Origin: Opisthorchis felineus
Taxonomy: Eukaryota; Platyhelminthes; Trematoda; Opisthorchiida; Opisthorchiidae
DNA: 64,000 nucleotides
Reading direction: 5' to 3'
Assembly: GCA_004794785.1 (NCBI GenBank)
Contig: SJOL01006486.1
Location: 569,708-633,707 of the forward strand
In this document: piece after piece, positions 1 to 13,568 of the stretch
Layout of the letters: each line of letters begins with the position of its first letter
How positions within the stretch are numbered: position 1 is the first letter of the stretch
Notes under the pieces: generated by a model
Seen by the model: only the letters and a program-made list of their open reading frames with translations
Database searches by the model: none
Told to the model about the DNA's origin: nothing
Made by a program: the position numbers and the translations under genes

Positions 1-980
1 AGCGAGACCAAGAAACAACACGGCTACACAACTGCATCGGTTTACTTGCACCATCCTATTGCGGATGAATATTACTCAAGCCTCCGTCGTATATGGGGGA
101 TCGTCAGTAGGGGGCTATCCAAGACAGAATACAACAGGAAATCGCATTCTTTCTGGGTCAAGCAGTGACGCGCAAAGTAAGAAGCCAAATCCAAATCAGT
201 TAACTGCAAAATTGGAAGACTCACTATGTTTACTCACAACAGCAATAAATGTACGTCTGAAACGCTAAAAAAGCCCCGTGTTGGAGAAAGTGGGCCGTTG
301 TGCGTGCATGCTTATCCCAGTGAAAATATCTGAGTAGAGATAATGTGAACATGTTTCCCATGGCTTCACAGGCTAACGGTAACGCCGTAGATCACATATG
401 TAATCTGGTTCGTCATACTTAGTGTTGGAAAACTTTAGTCTAATGATCACTCGACCAAGCGAGTTGCCAGAATCTTGACCAGTTCTCTCAGATTGGTTGT
501 TCATTTAAGTCTTTCTTGCTGGCACAAAGACACAGAAGTGTACGGTCGAGGAACCTTGGCAAAGGCGAGAAGGGCTATTGCTTGCAACTGAGATGACCGC
601 TTGGATGCGTCTTCTATCCGGTATCCGTAATTCATGCTTCGAAAAGGATACATTGTTGATCTGTTATACCGCCGACTGGCTGCGTGTATGCACTGCATGT
701 AACCATATTAATCTGCTTCAAATGAAGAAGAGTGTGCTACCTGTCCAGTGCCTCAAATGTATGCACTTGGGGTGAGTTTTTTGGATCTGCACAATTAACC
801 TGGACAGACAAGCTGTATGTAGACTTTGCCTCAGTTGTCTCTGGTGGGGTATTCGAAAGCCATACAGACAATACAACCATATGCTTAGGAAAGATGTCAT
901 GGAGACTAGAATGTATCGCTGCTCTTTGGCTGCCATCACTGGGAGCTGCAGTGCAAAAAATATCTCTCGGTTTCAACAAA
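1..980. other. No recognisable gene
   Basis: Several short overlapping frames on both strands lack homology I recognise, consistent codon bias or splice borders. I see no repeat shared with the rest of the window. Confidence 0.5.
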
Positions 981-1310
981 TACACTCATTTGCATATCAA
1001 TTTGGTTTTCACGGGAAACTCAGGTGCGTCTCTCGTTTATGGTATTCTACGACTCAGTGTGCCGCACAAAGGCTGACTCATGTTTCAGTTGGCACGATAT
1101 TTGAGATATCACAGTATATTTTCATGAAAGAATATCATAAACGAGAAAAGCCGTAAAAACCTAATTGATATGCGAATGAGTGTTTTTGTCCAAATTAGTC
1201 CAATTTGGGTTCAAGTAGAACATAAGGTTGACTGAAACTCGGGGACTGCGCCTGCCTGATAAGCCTCAAGAAGGGCGAAACCAGTTGTGGACTATCAAAG
1301 AATCTTCAAT
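981..1310 (+). mobile_element. Fold-back (MITE-like) repeat, copy 1
   Basis: The left end at 981-1021 and the right end at 1155-1186 are imperfect inverted copies of each other, sharing a core like CACTCATTTGCATATCAATT. The segment that follows (about 1204-1310, containing CTCGGGGACTGCGCCTGCCT) also follows the inverted-repeat part in a second copy at 58,060-58,362 on the opposite strand, so the full repeat unit is about 300-330 bp. There is no coding capacity. The terminal inverted repeats suggest a non-autonomous DNA element, but its superfamily is not identifiable from two copies. Confidence 0.6.
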
Positions 1311-3179
1311 TACCTTGTGAGTAGTTTCCTTTCATGAAAATATCTCCAGGTGTTCACTTACCAGCCAGGTAGGCACTAAAAGACACTGTTCAACCCACTC
1401 TTATCTAAAGGGTTCTGAACAGATAATGACGCAAAGTGTGTTACCCTGTTCTACATGTGACTCAGTTGGTTGAGTTAGGGGAATAGTTTGATCACAGTAG
1501 GACTCCAGTTTGAACTTCCAGAGGCATCTGAAAAAATGTCGACTTCATGGAGAGGTCGTACGAGACTGACAATTGGTATAAAGGATATTTATTGTCCAAG
1601 TAGAAGTTAGCTATTCTTTTTGGTGAATAGTAGTAAGTATCAATTCATAATTCACCAGGCGTGAGAAAATTTCCACTTAGGCAGGTGGATCTAACAGATG
1701 GAGCGACTTTTTCCTCATAACTCCGTCACTAATTTCACTTATAGGCTCGTCATATTTATTAACTAATATGATTGTGTTCAAAGCAGTTTTGCACAGCTTT
1801 CGACTTGATATGGCATAAAGATTCTCAAGATTAACGGTGTGACGGCATGGAAGGTGCTGACCAAGTCCTGTCGTGCATCTTTGAGGATACAGTATTGCAC
1901 GCTTGAATTAAAATAGCATCTAAATTGTTTATACCGAAACATTTTGCCTTTCGTCAACCGGCTAAAAGTGTGGCCCCTGCGCTTGCATATTTGGCAACCC
2001 GAGGATGCCAAACCGATCAAGGTCGTCAAAGGAAGTATGTCGTGTACATTCTCCTCTTAGTGTAGACTTTGGCATATGTAGGCCTGCGCCTCTGCGCTGC
2101 TCGAGGAAGGCAGAACTCATGGGTCTTATAAGCGAGCTGACGAACCATCAGTTTGTTGGATATTCCGCATGGATACACTCACTGTTCTCACCTGTAACAA
2201 AGCCATTGGGTGCGCAAATCATGGAGATATTGGGATACTCGTTTCTGCCTAATCAACCAGTTTACTAATAATATTTCGTTGCTCGTTTGACGTGCGTACC
2301 CTTCTTGCACCAAGCTGCAAAGTTTGAAAGGCAATATTAATGGAAAAAACGTGTCGTCACGAGCAAGACTAGTCTGATTATCGATCGTTTGCTTCATAAG
2401 GGGGCCTTCATACAAATTAAAGGATCCAGTAACTTGTTCACCAAAAACGTTTTAAATTCAGAGTACGTCTGAATACGTATTAGCTGAGGTGAATTTCCTA
2501 ATCATCGGCGAAAGCTTGTTCAGATTAGCTGGAATGCTTTTTAATCTATTTAGACACCCTGAAGTGTACTGATTAGCGCCGCCACTAGTTGATGTTGTCA
2601 GGAAATACGGTTTCCAGTGATACTTATGATGCTCTGGCCGGATGTAGAACAAATCTGCTATTGTGCATCCGTATTTACCGATAGTCTGTGCGTGTATGTA
2701 AACGTCGCATCATAAAACCACTCGTCTGTAAACAATTAGTACCCAGTGTAGACTTTCACACTGCGGCCGTTCACCGAGACTCGAATGCTCACGCTTCCCA
2801 TCATTTTGTCCATATCAACCTTGATACTTTGCGACCTCTAAAGTTCGGGTTGTGGGGCGGGTGAACAATTTGCTAATTTCTAGTCTTGAGAAGCTCAAAT
2901 GTGAGCGCTACGCATCGCCTAAGGTGCCTGAATTTCGGTGTGAATGGATGAATAAGAGAAGGGCAAAAGAGATTTGGCAGATGCATTTTCAAAAAGAGTT
3001 TTGTGAGGTTGCACAGCTTCTGGCAGTGCCGCGTCTCTCTTGAGCTAGGAGGGACACAGGCAGTATGACATCCCACGTAGGAGTGTTCAAATGGTAAAGG
3101 CAAGGACAGGAAGCTGTTATTATTGAAGACAATTTATGAGATTAATTTGCATATACCTTTCTTGTAGTATTATTGGCCC
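1311..3179. other. No recognisable gene
   Basis: Only short frames without recognised domains. No repeat or RNA gene found by eye. Confidence 0.45.
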
Positions 3180-3550
3180 GATCGTTATTTGCGCCGCGTT
3201 GCGGTCTGTATGTCTTGTATTCCATTGGTTGGGTGGGTGGCTGCTTTGGGGTGTTTAATGTGCGTTTTCGATTGGTCCTTTCCCGGCCCGTGTTGCGTTG
3301 TGGTCTGTCTTCCTTGAATTTGGTTGGTTATGATGGCGACTTCTATTTTTGATAGGCTCCTTACTTCAGTCTGATTGGTCGCCTGTACGTCAGCGTTTGA
3401 TGTAGGTTTTTCTTCTCGTACTGGCCAATTTAGGTGCAGTTGGATTGTCAATTTTTTGAGTTAATCTTTGTCCTTCTCCGCTTTGTCGGTTCGACGGTTG
3501 ACCGGGAAAGGGGGTTCCTCCCCTCAACTTTTCAGTTGTTGTTGTTCTAG

Positions 3551-3905
3551 TTAGTCCACCTCTGCGTTCTGTAGTTCCGTAATTCTTTTGCTTGCAGTGG
3601 TCGATAGAGTGGGTCGATTTCGATGCGCTTTTGGTGGCTTTTTCAGTGGAGTGTCATGCCTCCATGAATTTGCGTTCTTGATTTGCTCTCGCTTGAGCCA
3701 ATATGTGAGCGGTACTCCGGTCGAATTTGTGTCCATCTTGGTCTACTTGCACGGAGATGCGTGAGAATTGGTCATGCCTCTTTGTTACAGATTCGGGTTC
3801 ATGCATTCTGGTAGAGGGGGTCTTTCCTGTTTGTCTCAAGTTGTGTTTATCACAATCTCCGCACTGAATCTTGCACACGACGTTGTTCCTCAAAATTGTG
3901 TTCAA
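3551..3905 (-). pseudogene. Penelope GIY-YIG endonuclease domain, broken
   Basis: The frame 3905-3654 contains a CKIQCGDCDKH block followed by RQTGKTPSTRMHE. This corresponds to the Cys-rich entry and the YVGQTG...TR.HEH signature of Penelope GIY-YIG nucleases. The first GIY-type residues appear altered (HNLRQTG instead of the usual HYVGQTG). The reading continues in a neighbouring frame (3736-3551) ending with STTASKRITELQ. The role in active family members is nicking the chromosomal target to prime reverse transcription. A frameshift and the substituted motif indicate a dead copy. Confidence 0.8.
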
Positions 3906-4199
3906 TTGTCCTTTTGGGTTTGATAATGTTCTCCGTAGGGTAATTGCAGTTTTGTGGGGGCACTGTTGTGTCGTACTCTCTTGGCAACCGTGCGGTCATT
4001 TCCGAAATATTCCTAATGTATGGAAGCGTGATTCGTTTGCCTTCTCCTTGAGCTTTTGGGTTGGCCGAATTTGGTCACCTGAGAGTCTGCCAGATGGAAT
4101 TTCTAGGGCATCCATTTCTCTGAAAGGCTCTGCACACGAGTCTCTCTTCTCTGACTTTTGACTTCGTAGTGTTGCAATGCATCTCAATACGCTCAAAAA

Positions 4200-5703
4200 G
4201 AGTCCGGATGCAGCTTTGCTTGTGAAAGTTCGGATGATTGCTGTGGTGGCTGAGAATTTGGTCTGTATTCATTGCCTTTCCGTAGATTTCCGTCTGAAGT
4301 CGTCCGTTTGGTAATCTCGTGATGAGGAAGTCGAAGAATGCCAGTTAACCATCCGTCTCTTCTTCCGTTGTGAATTGGATATTATCAAAAACGCTGTTTA
4401 TCGGTTGACTTGTTCGTTGAAGTTCACTCCTTTTGATGATGACAAAAGTGTCGTCTAAGTAGCGGATCCATATCTTGGATCCATGTCCGGAAATACTATT
4501 CGTTCCAGTTTCTGTATTACAACTCCTGCAATGAATTCAGAAATAGATCCCATCGGTGTTCCTCGTAGTTGTTCATAGTACTCACGTTGAACCCAAAATA
4601 TGTGGTCAAGCATAGGCTGAGCTATTGGCAGAGGTCTTTTTTCCAGGGATCCATTTGGTTTGCCATGTCTGTCCAGTAGTTCGGTGACGGTTATCTTGGC
4701 GGTGTCTAGGTCTACCGATGTGAAAAGTGAGTTTATATCAAGGGAGACCATTATTTCATCCTCTTCGACGCTATATTCCTCAGTTCCTCCAAAAATTGCC
4801 CTGCGTTGTCCACTGAGTGTTGTGACCCACTGATGAGATATTTCAACGTCTTCCACGGTTCGTTCGACAGGTTGTAAGTTGGAGTTCCCGGAAGTGATAC
4901 GATTGGTCGCAGCGGTGTTGTTTCTTTATGTACTTTTGGAGGTACGTAGAAGCGGGGGATTGCCAGGTCCTGAGCTCTCACTTTCCAGTACTCTTCTCTT
5001 GTGATCCTTTGAAGCCCCTGGAAATTCTTCAGTTTTCTATTGATTTTGTTCGCAAGTTGTTTGCTTCGGTTACCCTCAATGCGGCGATACATAATCGTGT
5101 CGTTCAGTAGAGCTTTTGCTTTACTGATGTAGTCCGGCTTGTCAGTGATGACTGTCAGGCGTCCCTTGTCGGCCAGTAGAATGACGGTTTTCTCGTCTCT
5201 CTTCAGCTTGTTCATTGCTTTTTTCTCTTTGCTTGACAGGGTACTGAATGCCGAGTTGCTTGTGATGGCAGGGGCCACGGTCTGGCGGAAGTGTTGCCGA
5301 GCGTCCTCATCAAGTTGAATGTACTTCATAGCTGTCTCTAGACTAGCCAGGATTTCTAGGTTTGTTGCGTCTTTGGTATTGAAATTTAGTCCTCTGATTA
5401 TAACGTTCTGTTCTACTTCTGTCAGCTGTCTGTTGGAGAGGTTCTTTGTCCAAGCATCGTGGTTGTTCTCCTTTCCTCGGTTACTAATTAGCCTATTAAC
5501 TTTGTTTTCGAGACAGTTTTTTTGTTTTTGGCAGTGGACCTGGCTCTTCGTTCAATTGCAATGCTGAATCGTTGTAGAAGTTTGGGTCCTAATATCCTCA
5601 GGCAGGCTGCCGTATGTTCACTTACCATTTTCTCGTTCTTTCTAGTGCGATCATGTGCATCGTTAGTCCTGACCATCCGCCTGCCATTCTGTCTGGCCAA
5701 CAT
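4200..5703 (-). pseudogene. Penelope-type reverse transcriptase, frameshifted
   Basis: The first large frame (5329-4751, 192 codons) carries the family-typical ADKGRLTVITDKPDY and RFYVPPKVHK blocks and the RPIVSLPGTPTYNLS segment before the palm domain. The next frame (4856-4455) carries VSLDINSLFTSVDL (RT motif with the first catalytic Asp) and LRGTPMGS. The catalytic YLDD box is encoded at 4461-4450, but in a third frame, followed by TFVIIK. At least two frameshifts therefore separate the conserved blocks. An N-terminal piece (5703-5488) reads into a Penelope-like NLSNRQLTEVEQ segment. Enzyme role (family knowledge): RNA-templated DNA synthesis of the element at the nicked target. Here it is not translatable as one protein. 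Confidence 0.85.
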
Positions 5704-5720
5704 CCAAGCTTATGGATGAT

Positions 5721-7683
5721 TCAGTGGTGGTCGATAGCTTACGCTACGAGGAGGGACACAGTTTTGCGGACATTCATGAAGGAAGTGCAGCTGTTGTCGT
5801 GTGGATGCTTGACGGCAGGCGAAAGTCTCCCACCGACGAGCTGTTTCGAACGTGCAACGCCCGTATTTATTGTCAATGTGTTGAAATATTTAGATATTTA
5901 AGTAGATAGATAGATAAATGGATGATAGATATTTGGATGATGGCAGGAGACTCAAACCTTTAACTGCGCGTGTTTGCACCGGATTTAACAATGATTAGTT
6001 AATGAAGCTAGAAGGGTAACTGGAAAGCGCAATTCATTGCTTCTACTGGTAATTTCTTGTTCAGTGTTTGACCGCAGTTCCCGGTCGAACTAGAGTCTGA
6101 AGGCCTAAGACAAGGATGTCACTACAGTAGTGTCTAAAGGCCGTTCCCCAAATTTGGCTCTCCCGAAGAGCAGCATAACCCTGATGGTGACATCCAAGAC
6201 CTAGATCCTTAAAGCTTACACTCCAGCCCTTGAGCAGCCTCCGTTTTCTTTAGCTCGAAAGCGACACCAGGCCGAGGGTTTCCGTTCTTCCAAGACAGGA
6301 TTTTCCTTTTGAATGTGGCGGGATTTGACGGTGAACAAGCAAAGCTCAAGGCAGCGATAGAAATAACTGAGACGTTTTAATTCTGGAATCATGCTCGGAT
6401 ACGGCCCTTGTACCTGACGCAGTAGTGGACTTTCGACTTTCTCTCACAAAGGCGGGTTATGCCGTATAATTCATGAAAGGCTGGATAAAAATAAACAAAA
6501 GCTTCTAGCAGACCTGGCGTTCCATGCTCCAAAGTAAGAGTGGGCGCCACAGGGCCTCTAAAGCGCCGCTGTATTAGCCCACCGCATCCACTATATGTGC
6601 CTCTGTCTTAGAAGCACTGAAACTGGTTTTGCCTTCAGGACTGCCGACCAACTGTCCGTTGGTGGACGATGTTTTCCTTATCGCCCTGCGAGTAGTTTTC
6701 ATGATGTTAAGTTTTACTTATACGACGTTTAGCCTCTCCACTAACTCCCTTATGATTTTCCATGCACCCTCAAAGATCTCCTGTCCTCGGCCTTTATAAC
6801 ACTGCATCACACATCTATGTTATCCACGAAATTTGCGAGGCATTATTCCGCTTTTCAGTTTCCAGTACCGCTCTCTGATTTATTCTACTGCCTCCTAATA
6901 GTCTTTCGAAATATTTTTCCATCCATATTAAAACTATATTGATGATCGCACGTGAAATTCTCATGACCGATGCATTAGGTGCAATAAGAAACTTTTTCAT
7001 TGGGAATGCCGGAGATATTTCTATGGTGCATTACATAGAAAGACGTGCTACAGCATAAATACCCAATTTACCCAAAGTTCCTAATCGATTGACCCGTCCA
7101 GCTTTCGACCGACATTAATAAGCGCCTGGGCCAGAATCGGTCTGACACAAATCACTGATCCTTAGCCAGCAAATGCTTGTTTCTCCGAAACCTTCATCAG
7201 CCGAATAAGTATCTTTACGTAAAAATGTAGCATTTTGCTGTTTATATGCTCGCTTTAGAAACCACCATAATCTGTATCAGTTTTGTGGGAATTTGTTTCA
7301 CTTAATCTCGTCTCCCTTCTTAACGTTTGGCGCGCATTTCAGTTTTCAAGTCGTAGTGCTCCGAGTTCAGATATGGCTTCAGTTAAGTGTGTTTTGAAGT
7401 TGGCTCCTGTCCGGTTTTTATCCTTTACGGCATTTGAAAAAGTATTTAATAAATACATCGAGAATAACTAGGCAGTATTCGTGCGTGTAGCATGTAATGG
7501 AAGCACCAAGGCTATTTCGCGTTGCGAGTAGTTATAACACAAATAATAAAAACAATAACAACAAAGGATAAAAACCAGTAAGCGAAGCTCCGGTTATCCA
7601 GTGCGTTTTTTTCAAGGAGGCGGGGGAACCACCTCAGAGTCACCTCTTATTATCTTTAACACTAGCATAAGCTTCCTTAGTTT
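5721..7683. other. No recognisable gene
   Basis: Apart from a short GATA-rich stretch near 5899-5935, I see no domain, repeat or RNA gene. It may hold decayed transposon DNA. Confidence 0.4.
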
Positions 7684-9030
7684 TTGTACGATGGGCTTCC
7701 GGTAACTCGGCGGCTAACCAAAGAGGAGTTAGGCACCTGTAGGGCACTGCTGAAGTATGGAACGCCGTTTATTCAAGTGCGGAAGTATGTAGCCGATAAA
7801 TTAGGCAGGGTTCTTGCCACTCAGGACATATACAACTACCGCCCGAAGTGTCGGCCATCTCTATTGAGTTAGTGACGGATAGTTGGGTTTTATTGTGACA
7901 AATGATATGCCTTCGGTCCTGGCAAGGCTTTGCCAGTCCAAACGTGTGCTTGTGTTGGGGTCGGGGGAATGTCACCACAGCCAGGTCTGCTTCAAAAGGT
8001 GGCAACGGATAGCGCTGCTCCGGCGCCTCCTAGGTGTAGTAAATGTTGATGAGACACACACGGCAAACCTATTTGGGTGAGTCTTTTTATATCAACGTAT
8101 GCCTTCCTTGTATATAAAAGCTCTGCATCTTTCTTGTCACAGATTGCATGGGTGCCGGGCGTCCAGTCATATTTGCCTTCGTGGAAAGTAAGCAATTTGC
8201 CTCCTTGTGTAAACTGTTCTGCTTGTTCAGGGAAATGATGGCGAACAGCATCTCGTGAAGATTTTTGGTGATGGACAAAGTGGCGGCACAAATGAGTACA
8301 GTTAGAACAATGTTTGGCAGCAATGTCATGTTGTGCTACTTCCACATTCGAAAAGCCATCAGCAAGCGCGTGTGTATCATATGACATCTATGTATTTTTG
8401 GTCACAGATACACTCTGTGCACATCCGACACATATTCTACCGTATAGCTTGCCTGGACAATGCCGTACAGTAGATTTTTGTTTATCAGAATACTAACACA
8501 GATTTCGACAAGATCTGCAACTGCTGCGCAGCACGGACCTATGATTCGTGTCTAAACTTACGGGCCGCTGGTTGTACATCACCCTCAAATGAGAAGTGCA
8601 CGCACAATTCGGGATGGTCCGTTTTGGCAATATGACCAACAGCTGTCCGGAAAACTCAAAAGGTCACCTGATAAAACGGGTGCACCACTCACACACACTG
8701 AAGCATTCCTAACATACGTTGCCCCGATACGCCGAGTGGCTCATGCTGGAATATAAGATACATACGTCATACCAACAAGCTCGACGTCTTCGACTGACGA
8801 CCTGCCGTCGGTGGTCAGGGACACTGCGCCTCAATACAGATGGCGGTCTATGGACACAAAATCAGTCTTTTGTGTGCCTTGTAACCGGCTGACAAGTAGC
8901 AAATCACGTAGAATTTTGTGATGGTGAACATTTCCAGCCCCGCGGTAACGCTCTTCGGGCTCGTCGCAAACGTTATTCCGCAGACAATCAAATTATTTTT
9001 GATGCCTAGCCCCCGGCCCGTTCAAAAAGC
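7684..9030 (+). mobile_element. Mutator-like (MULE) transposase fossil
   Basis: Conceptual pieces in shifting frames match the MULE transposase layout. A leader block (7684-7870) contains TRRLTKEEL and TQDIYNYRPK. The core has VVNVDETHTANLFG at about 8038-8080 (first catalytic Asp region), then GAGRPVIFAFVESKQFA and VMDKVAAQM (second Asp region, about 8268-8290), then VMLCYFHIRKAI near 8330. A downstream segment has HLIKRVHHSHTLKH and AEWLMLEYKIHTSY (about 8660-8780). Several frameshifts and stops break the frame, so it cannot make a working transposase. The family's enzyme cuts at terminal inverted repeats by a DDE/RNase-H-like reaction. I could not identify the inverted repeats or target duplication, so the boundaries are those of recognisable coding sequence only. 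Confidence 0.72.
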
Positions 9031-12000
9031 GCACAGATATGCTTGATAAACGGTTGACAAAAAAGGCATCTTATGATGGTGACCTGGACCGAAGCACAGA
9101 ATCGCAGCACAGGGTGTCCCAAAAGTCTGTTTGTCGGCAGCTGTGAGTTAATAGCATGATACTAGAACTAATGCTGTAGAGCACCGGTTGGAGAAAAGGG
9201 GCGACGATCATTTCCTGTGACTCACGCAAAGCGCATCAGTCCCAGGCTTTTCGTCCATTAGCGAGACATCATGCATTTCACGTAGGTCTCGTATTTCTTG
9301 GGGCCTAATAGCCGGTAGGCAACAACCTACGAGCGCAATAATAATCAGCCGTTGAAGATGATGATATATGAATACGACTCTATGAGATTGACGCCGTTGA
9401 AGTGCCCCTTTTATACAGTAGATATTGCTTCCATTGTCAGCCGTTTGCCCCATACTAATATTTCGATAACCTAAATTACGTCTTCCTCTCATTTCAGGAA
9501 GTCAATAGCTCAATGAACACGGCGCACCAAGAAGATAATATGCCTCCAGGTAGGGCATATGTGCTAATCAAAACGATCAATAATGTTCAACTATTCATCT
9601 AGTAATATCTGGAATTTCAACTTCTCCTGGTCGAATTGGATGGGCGCGTGTCGACCAGTTGACTAGGCATCAGGGTCTTCTAGCCACATGTTAGTAGTGT
9701 GCGTCAGCAAGGTTCGTTTAGCTGTCCGCTACAATCGACTTAAGTTCCATGTAGCTGGTGATTAAGCATCGTATACCTTATTATTTCCACACTGATATTA
9801 GGCAGTGCGCCAGAAACCTTCACCCGCTGCCAGGGGTCATTACCATTTGCAGCCTTACGTTCACGATATTTGGTACGAGTTTTCCGAATATACTGTTTGT
9901 TTCACTAGCGGTGATTACTCGGAACAGCTATTCAAGGGGTCCGAAACACATGATTCTTCGTCCGTCTAGTCGACCGGTAGATATAAAATCAAATTTCGTT
10001 ACTGCAGTGAAATTCCATCAACTTTTACGTCCACGAGCACAATGTGGGATCTAGCAAGTTCCATAAATTACTAAAGCCGCAGAACCACACACCGGCTCCT
10101 CATATTTTGAGCGAGTCACATTTTATTTCAAGTCGCGATATCTTATTACAATTATGCTTTTTTCCAATTCGACAGAACTGATGACCTGGGAAATTCACTC
10201 ACTTAAACAAATCAACCATACAGAGAATCTGTGGGACAAATTGTTTGATAGTGTCATTCTTAACTACGAAGGGTAAACCTTGAAAACACCGTCATTTTCG
10301 AGAAATCGATTCCATTCATTGAATGCTAAGCGACACACAAACCCATGGCATTCTACACTTCATGAGAATTCTTGCCCAATACGCCCTTGCAGGAGCCCTC
10401 TCACCAATCGTCTCATTCTTTTTGATTACCAGTTCCAGGCAAGCTAGTTGACAACCGGATCACCCACGTTTTACCTTCACCTCTACACAACGGCCTGATT
10501 GTTGCATCTTCATGCAACCCTGTGTCCAGTTTTTGACCAAAAAGAGCTCGCGACAAGAACGGAAGTCTGGATGGTCTTTAGGTTTTCAAGAATCAGCAAA
10601 TGGAACCCGTCACCCCCGGTAGTCTCCTTCTGTCCAAACGGAGCACAATCTGGTTTGCTATAGATACAATGCAACTGCTCCTGTGTTCTCCTAAGATCGC
10701 CGATCGATTCAGCTATTTGTGTTATAGCTTATGGCGAGCAAAACAGTGTGCGTAAACTGGCAACCAGACCCCTTCCAAATTGTCCTCCGCGAGTTGGGCC
10801 GCTTCTCCCCTCGGAACAGATAACCCGTTTGTCGATCGGGGTCCTCAGTTGCTGTAAATACAGACGCTACGCGAATGTGCTCTTGCGGCTTACTTTATCC
10901 TGAATTCACAAGCGGTACGTTTGGACTACTCAGGTAGGGTTCTTTCATTCGGTTTCTTTTAAATCGCATCAAACCGCCGAGATCCCGTTTATCTCAAATG
11001 TGTTTATCGAGCTTTCCCTAGAAAGGCAAAAATGACGCAACTTCAGCTGTCGCAGCCATCTTCAATGTGGAAAACATTTCGCTGACGCATTTGCCTTAAA
11101 CTGACTCCGAGCAGTATTGGCGCCCCAGTCTTCAGCACGCACCAAAACACCAGGGCGGTGGCAGCTGCGGTTAGCAAAATCTTATCTTCCACATACTTGG
11201 TATGTGCGCATCCCAGCTGGCTCCAGGTACCCTTCCTGCTTCATATTGTCACTAAATGCCAAAAGCCTATGGCAATCCGGATAACATGGGCCATGGCCAC
11301 TCTCACTGAAGGTCAGGTTGAGACAATTCCCACCATCCTGGAGGAGTTTGTGGCCAATCCGCTGAAAGGCCCGATATCCTCGTGCTATTCAAAAGGCCAA
11401 GGTTTAGTGCTGCTAATGCCTTACCCATTCACAAACCTAATAATGCCCGCGTTTGGTGGAAGAATGTCACCCGTTGCTACGCCCCCAATTTTGGGTGAAC
11501 TCTCCAGGGTTCCAGGCAAACGCAATAATCACATTTTGAGCTTCGTTCTTTGTCCTTATCAAAACTGTGGGGACAACGTTTGGGCTTGTGTTGCGGGTCT
11601 CACCGGGGTCCTCCGGGAATAGGCGGTCCCGGAGCTGTTTGGATGTAATGACAAACGCCAAAATTAGAACCTGTCCGACGTCTTCTCCGCACGGGAAAAA
11701 GCTGAGTGAATGCTCTTTCAAGGTGATGTCAGGCAAGCGAAATTAATTAGACAAGGTTGTGACTCTCGTGCCTAAATACATTGTGACGAGATTTCACACA
11801 GGATCCGTGTTGGGCGTTTTTTGTTCTTTTATGCTATAAGCTACGCCTATGTTCCATTTGTGTGACAGCTTCCTTGGATATGTTCAAATATTCGCAAAAC
11901 ATACGCGAACTTCATGTCTTCAAGATTTTTTGCTGAAAAGCAGGCAGGCAATTTCGCTCAAGCCCGGGGTTAGATTTGTTACTGGCTTTCACCACAGTGA

Positions 12001-13568
12001 AAGAGCCGCTTGCACGAACAGGTGACATAGAAGATTTTCGTGGTTGACGAGCCTGAATGAAACTCGCTCATTTTCATGCAGTATCCACCGTCAACTGTGG
12101 TACTGCGTCAGTCATTGCTTCAACGGCGCACTATTTTGTCCCCTGAATGGTTCGGACGTTTGGCATGAGATGCAAAACCTGACTATACTTCCGCGTCCAG
12201 GCACTCTACTGTTCCAGTTAGCATGTCCGGGTACTTCGTGCAACCATCTAAGAGGCTCCAAGATTGTTGTGCGGCACAAACGGGTTTAGCCAAAATTTTG
12301 GGTTTATACCATATATCTAACAGAACTGGTAGCATTTTCGACCAGTATTACAGAGGAAATGATACCTAAATGCGTAGTCGAAAACTTATACCCCCTTGTA
12401 GAGCTGTCTTTTGGCATGCACCTTAAAACGTCGAAGACAGTCCATTTACCTAAAGCGCCTTTCTATGCATTCTGCTGCTCTTCATCAGTGGACTGGTTAC
12501 TCAATACAATTAATTGCGTCATACTCGCTGAGCTATTGCCGTCTACCCCTTTCGGTTGCTATACAATCACCTCAGATTTGTTGCGGCGTTCGCCAGGACC
12601 TTCGATACATTCGAGTTTTCACCCCGGGGCAAACTTTTTCCACTTGAAGGCATGTCCAGCCCTCCTAATCATCGCATACGGCAGAGTAGCTGATAGTCTA
12701 GTCAAAGGAGTGGAAGATAGAATAGAGGGGTGAGCAGCTCTTAGTACCCAAGTTAATTTAGGAGCCAGGCAGTTTCAAACGGCTTGCTTCTTCCGGCGTG
12801 GCAGTTACTTTCAATTTTGTGTGTGTTGAATTCCGTGGGCAACCAAATACATATTTACTTTGAACCCTGAAGAGCTCTGACCACTGTGATATCAGTATTA
12901 GCATCCAAAACGCTTCCCAGCCTGTTCCACCTTGCCCAAGACAGCCACAGTCAGTAACCATCAGGATCCCTGTTCTGGCAGATGACAAGCACGTTATCGT
13001 TGAACAGCTTATCCTTCTGCATTGCACACGATGGAGCAACTTTGGGCACAAGATCCTTGTATACTTCCTGTCACAGCAGACATGTTTCACAAGTCTGCTA
13101 ACTTCTAAAGGCTTTGGAGAGTTTGCCAGGTAATTACACGCTTTATGTTGTTCGAACTGGTGACTGTGCTTCGCATAAATTGTTTTGGAGCAGCATCAGC
13201 AGCATCTGTGTTCTGGGGTAAGTTCTATTGAAGATAGCTTGCCCGTGAATACCTCTGTGTATTAAGGACCGAATTTTTGGTGGACCGACAACCTGGTGTT
13301 ATGTATCCTTGCTAGGAATAAGGTTTTGTAGGTCGTTCTTCATGGGCAATTAGAAGTTTGATGACACGACTACAGAAGTCATCTTTTTCATTGTTCTACC
13401 AGGGAGTCGTCAGAAAGAGGGCATGGATACCCTTTCTTCCGGTGAACCCACAGGAGGCACAATTTGTCCAAGTTAACAGCGTAAGGATAAGGTAGAAAGA
13501 CCGCATATTCATATATCAGTGATATTCCGGGGACGACTGCACGGTTGCTACGATAGTGTAATCCAACC
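9031..13568. other. Long stretch without an assignable gene
   Basis: The longest open frame (11,158-11,622, 154 codons) starts at GTG, has no recognised domain and is overlapped by an open frame on the other strand. A possible worn RT remnant near 12,400-12,650 is too weak to call. No RNA genes or repeats are evident. Confidence 0.4.

Larger units (their letters stand above)
3180..5720 (-). mobile_element. Penelope-like retroelement (EN+), degraded
   Basis: Read on the minus strand, the order is an N-terminal region (5703-5488), a reverse transcriptase (about 5329-4200), a GIY-YIG endonuclease region (3905-3551), then a lysine/threonine/glutamine-rich tail frame (3451-3185). RT followed by GIY-YIG is the defining architecture of endonuclease-bearing Penelope-like elements, which retrotranspose by target-primed reverse transcription. 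The coding sequence is broken into at least four frames, so the copy is inactive. The exact ends and any flanking pseudo-LTR could not be fixed. A second, 3'-only copy lies at 13,569-14,414 on the plus strand. Confidence 0.85.

Noticed and set aside
11158..11622. 154-codon open frame
   Set aside because: It begins at GTG, has no recognised domain, overlaps an open minus-strand frame and has no splice or start context.
12411..12647. Possible reverse transcriptase piece (a CCGVRQD-like string)
   Set aside because: A single short resemblance to GVRQG without ordered neighbouring blocks.
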